From the NCBI RefSeq assembly GCF_001425235.1, contig NZ_LMEA01000001.1:283854-347853 (forward strand): a stretch of 64,000 nt of DNA, given 5' to 3'. Numbering within the stretch: position 1 is the stretch's first letter; each line of letters starts with the position of its first letter. Shown in pieces: positions 63,045 to 64,000 of this stretch. This DNA is from Devosia sp. Root413D1 (GTDB lineage: Bacteria; Pseudomonadota; Alphaproteobacteria; Rhizobiales; Devosiaceae). A model generated the notes under the pieces. The model saw only the letters and a list, made by a program, of their open reading frames with translations, made no database searches and was not told where the DNA came from. A program made the position numbers and the translations under genes.

Positions 63045-64000
63045 CCCGGCGCTCGCCGGCTCGTCGCGCCCGCTGGCCCTGTGGGAAAAGCAGAAGGGCG
63101 CGATGCGGCTCGCCGCGGTGGATGCGGCAGCGACCAAGGCCAACCTGATCTCCGGGCAGAACCTTTCGGATGCACGGGCGCTGGTGCCGGAACTCGACGT
63201 GCGCGAGATCGACCGGGCTTACCTCGAGCAGGTGTTCGCCGATTTTGCCGATTGGCATTCCAACGCCAGCCCGATCGTCGCCGTGCACACGGCAGCGGCG
63301 CCCTATGGCGACCTGGTGCTCGACATCACCGGGGTGGCCCACCTGTTCGGCGGCGAACGGAAAATGCTCGAGGTGCTGGTCAACCGACTGCGCATTCTGG
63401 GTTTTACCGTCTCCGGCGCTATCGCCGATACGGTTGGGGCGGCCTGGGCCCTGGCGCATTTCTCCGCCGGCAGCATCGTCCCCAAAGGCGAGACCGAAGC
63501 GGCGCTCGCCAGCCTGCCGATCGTCGGCTTGCGGCTCGAGGAGGCGCAGGTTGCCGGGCTTAACCAGATGGGGCTCAAGAGCATCGGCCAGCTCTATGGC
63601 CGGGATCGGCGGGCGCTGCAGGCCCGCTTCGGCGAAACGCTGATTTTGCGGCTCGACCAGGCGCTGGGCCGGATCGAAGAGCGGATCACCCCACGCCTGC
63701 CGATCGCCGAATATTATGCCGAGCGCCGTTTCGCCGAACCCATCGGCTACATGGACGACGTGCTGATGACGGCGCGCGACCTCGCCATCCAGCTCGGCCT
63801 GCGGCTCGAAGCCGAGGGCCTTGGGGCCCAGACCTTCCACCTCTTGCTCTATCGGGTCGACCACAAGGTGATGAACCTCACCATCAATGCCGGCCGGGCA
63901 ACCCGCGACCCCAACCATATCGCCCAGCTGTTCGTGCACCGCTCCGAACGGCTCGAAGGCGAATATGATGCCGGCTTCGGTATCGACATGATCCGGCTGG
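62929..64000 (+). CDS. imuB: Translesion mutasome Y-family protein ImuB (3' end outside the window)
   Basis: A non-catalytic Y-family polymerase homologue that bridges ImuA, DnaE2 and the sliding clamp. The visible 357 codons cover RRHLALSLPRWATDCLKRAD, AMRLAAVDAAATKANLISGQ, YGDLVLDITGVAHLFGGERK and ERITPRLPIAEYYAERRFAE. The first acidic residue of the catalytic pair is missing, as in other ImuB. The only ATG before the conserved start is 62929. The clamp-binding tail is off the right edge. Confidence 0.93.
   Translation, partial: MASFQSNPNAAPELLFTERRRHLALSLPRWATDCLKRADPALAGSSRPLALWEKQKGAMRLAAVDAAATKANLISGQNLSDARALVPELDVREIDRAYLEQVFADFADWHSNASPIVAVHTAAAPYGDLVLDITGVAHLFGGERKMLEVLVNRLRILGFTVSGAIADTVGAAWALAHFSAGSIVPKGETEAALASLPIVGLRLEEAQVAGLNQMGLKSIGQLYGRDRRALQARFGETLILRLDQALGRIEERITPRLPIAEYYAERRFAEPIGYMDDVLMTARDLAIQLGLRLEAEGLGAQTFHLLLYRVDHKVMNLTINAGRATRDPNHIAQLFVHRSERLEGEYDAGFGIDMIRL

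Overview
The window looks like a chromosomal segment of a GC-rich alphaproteobacterium of the order Hyphomicrobiales, probably Devosia or a close relative. The genus is an inference. It rests on the gene order ffh / dapF-mtaB-ftsY-yciB / ccmGDCBA / acnA / DUF1223 / DUF2794, which is typical of Rhizobiales, and on alphaproteobacterial regulatory motifs (LexA direct repeats, CtrA-type boxes). I see no rRNA, tRNA, transposase, integrase, prophage or CRISPR array. About 90% is coding, with many start/stop overlaps that suggest short operons.

Layout. 1-13865 is a housekeeping block: partial ffh, a methyltransferase and a DUF2087 protein, the dapF-mtaB-ftsY-yciB operon, a frameshifted PRC-barrel-like gene, the cytochrome c maturation operon ccmABCDG (minus strand) and aconitase. 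14184-18474 carries DUF1223, a small hypothetical gene, a candidate minus-strand small RNA, DUF2794, two acetyltransferases and a BAX-inhibitor gene with a structured leader. 18760-26421 carries thpR, two tandem IalB-like secreted proteins, rlmN, rlmJ, a LysE exporter, a COQ7-type hydroxylase and more acetyltransferases. 26807-31287 is the least conventional part. Four overlapping genes for small secreted proteins (two pilin-like paralogues, a chaperone-like single Ig-domain protein and a coiled-coil protein) are followed by a PAS-PAS-GGDEF-EAL protein and a sigma-like factor. Both transcription units start 50-57 bases downstream of a CtrA-like box.

31373-43816 contains typA, DedA, an ECF41-type sigma factor in an operon with its usual carboxymuconolactone decarboxylase partner and a matching promoter, YggT/DUF167 genes, a membrane pyrophosphatase, and an ArsR-type regulator divergent from a desaturase. 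43830-49142 is an accessory block of small metabolic enzymes; part of it is bracketed by inverted copies of one repeat. 49209-64000 contains LexA-boxed dinB, two serine hydrolases (one frameshifted), an ECF sigma/cupredoxin operon, an MFS exporter preceded by a translationally coupled 43-codon leader ORF, soluble pyrophosphatase, and a LexA-boxed imuA-imuB mutasome operon cut by the right edge.

Interspersed palindromic repeats are a strong feature. At least three multicopy families sit only between genes: a nested CCCTCCCC/GGGGAGGG palindrome (8 copies), a GTCATCCC/GGGATGAC palindrome (3 copies), and a GGAAAAGTTG/CAGACTTTTCC element (4 copies). A single diverged element lies after acnA. Several of them take the place of terminators.
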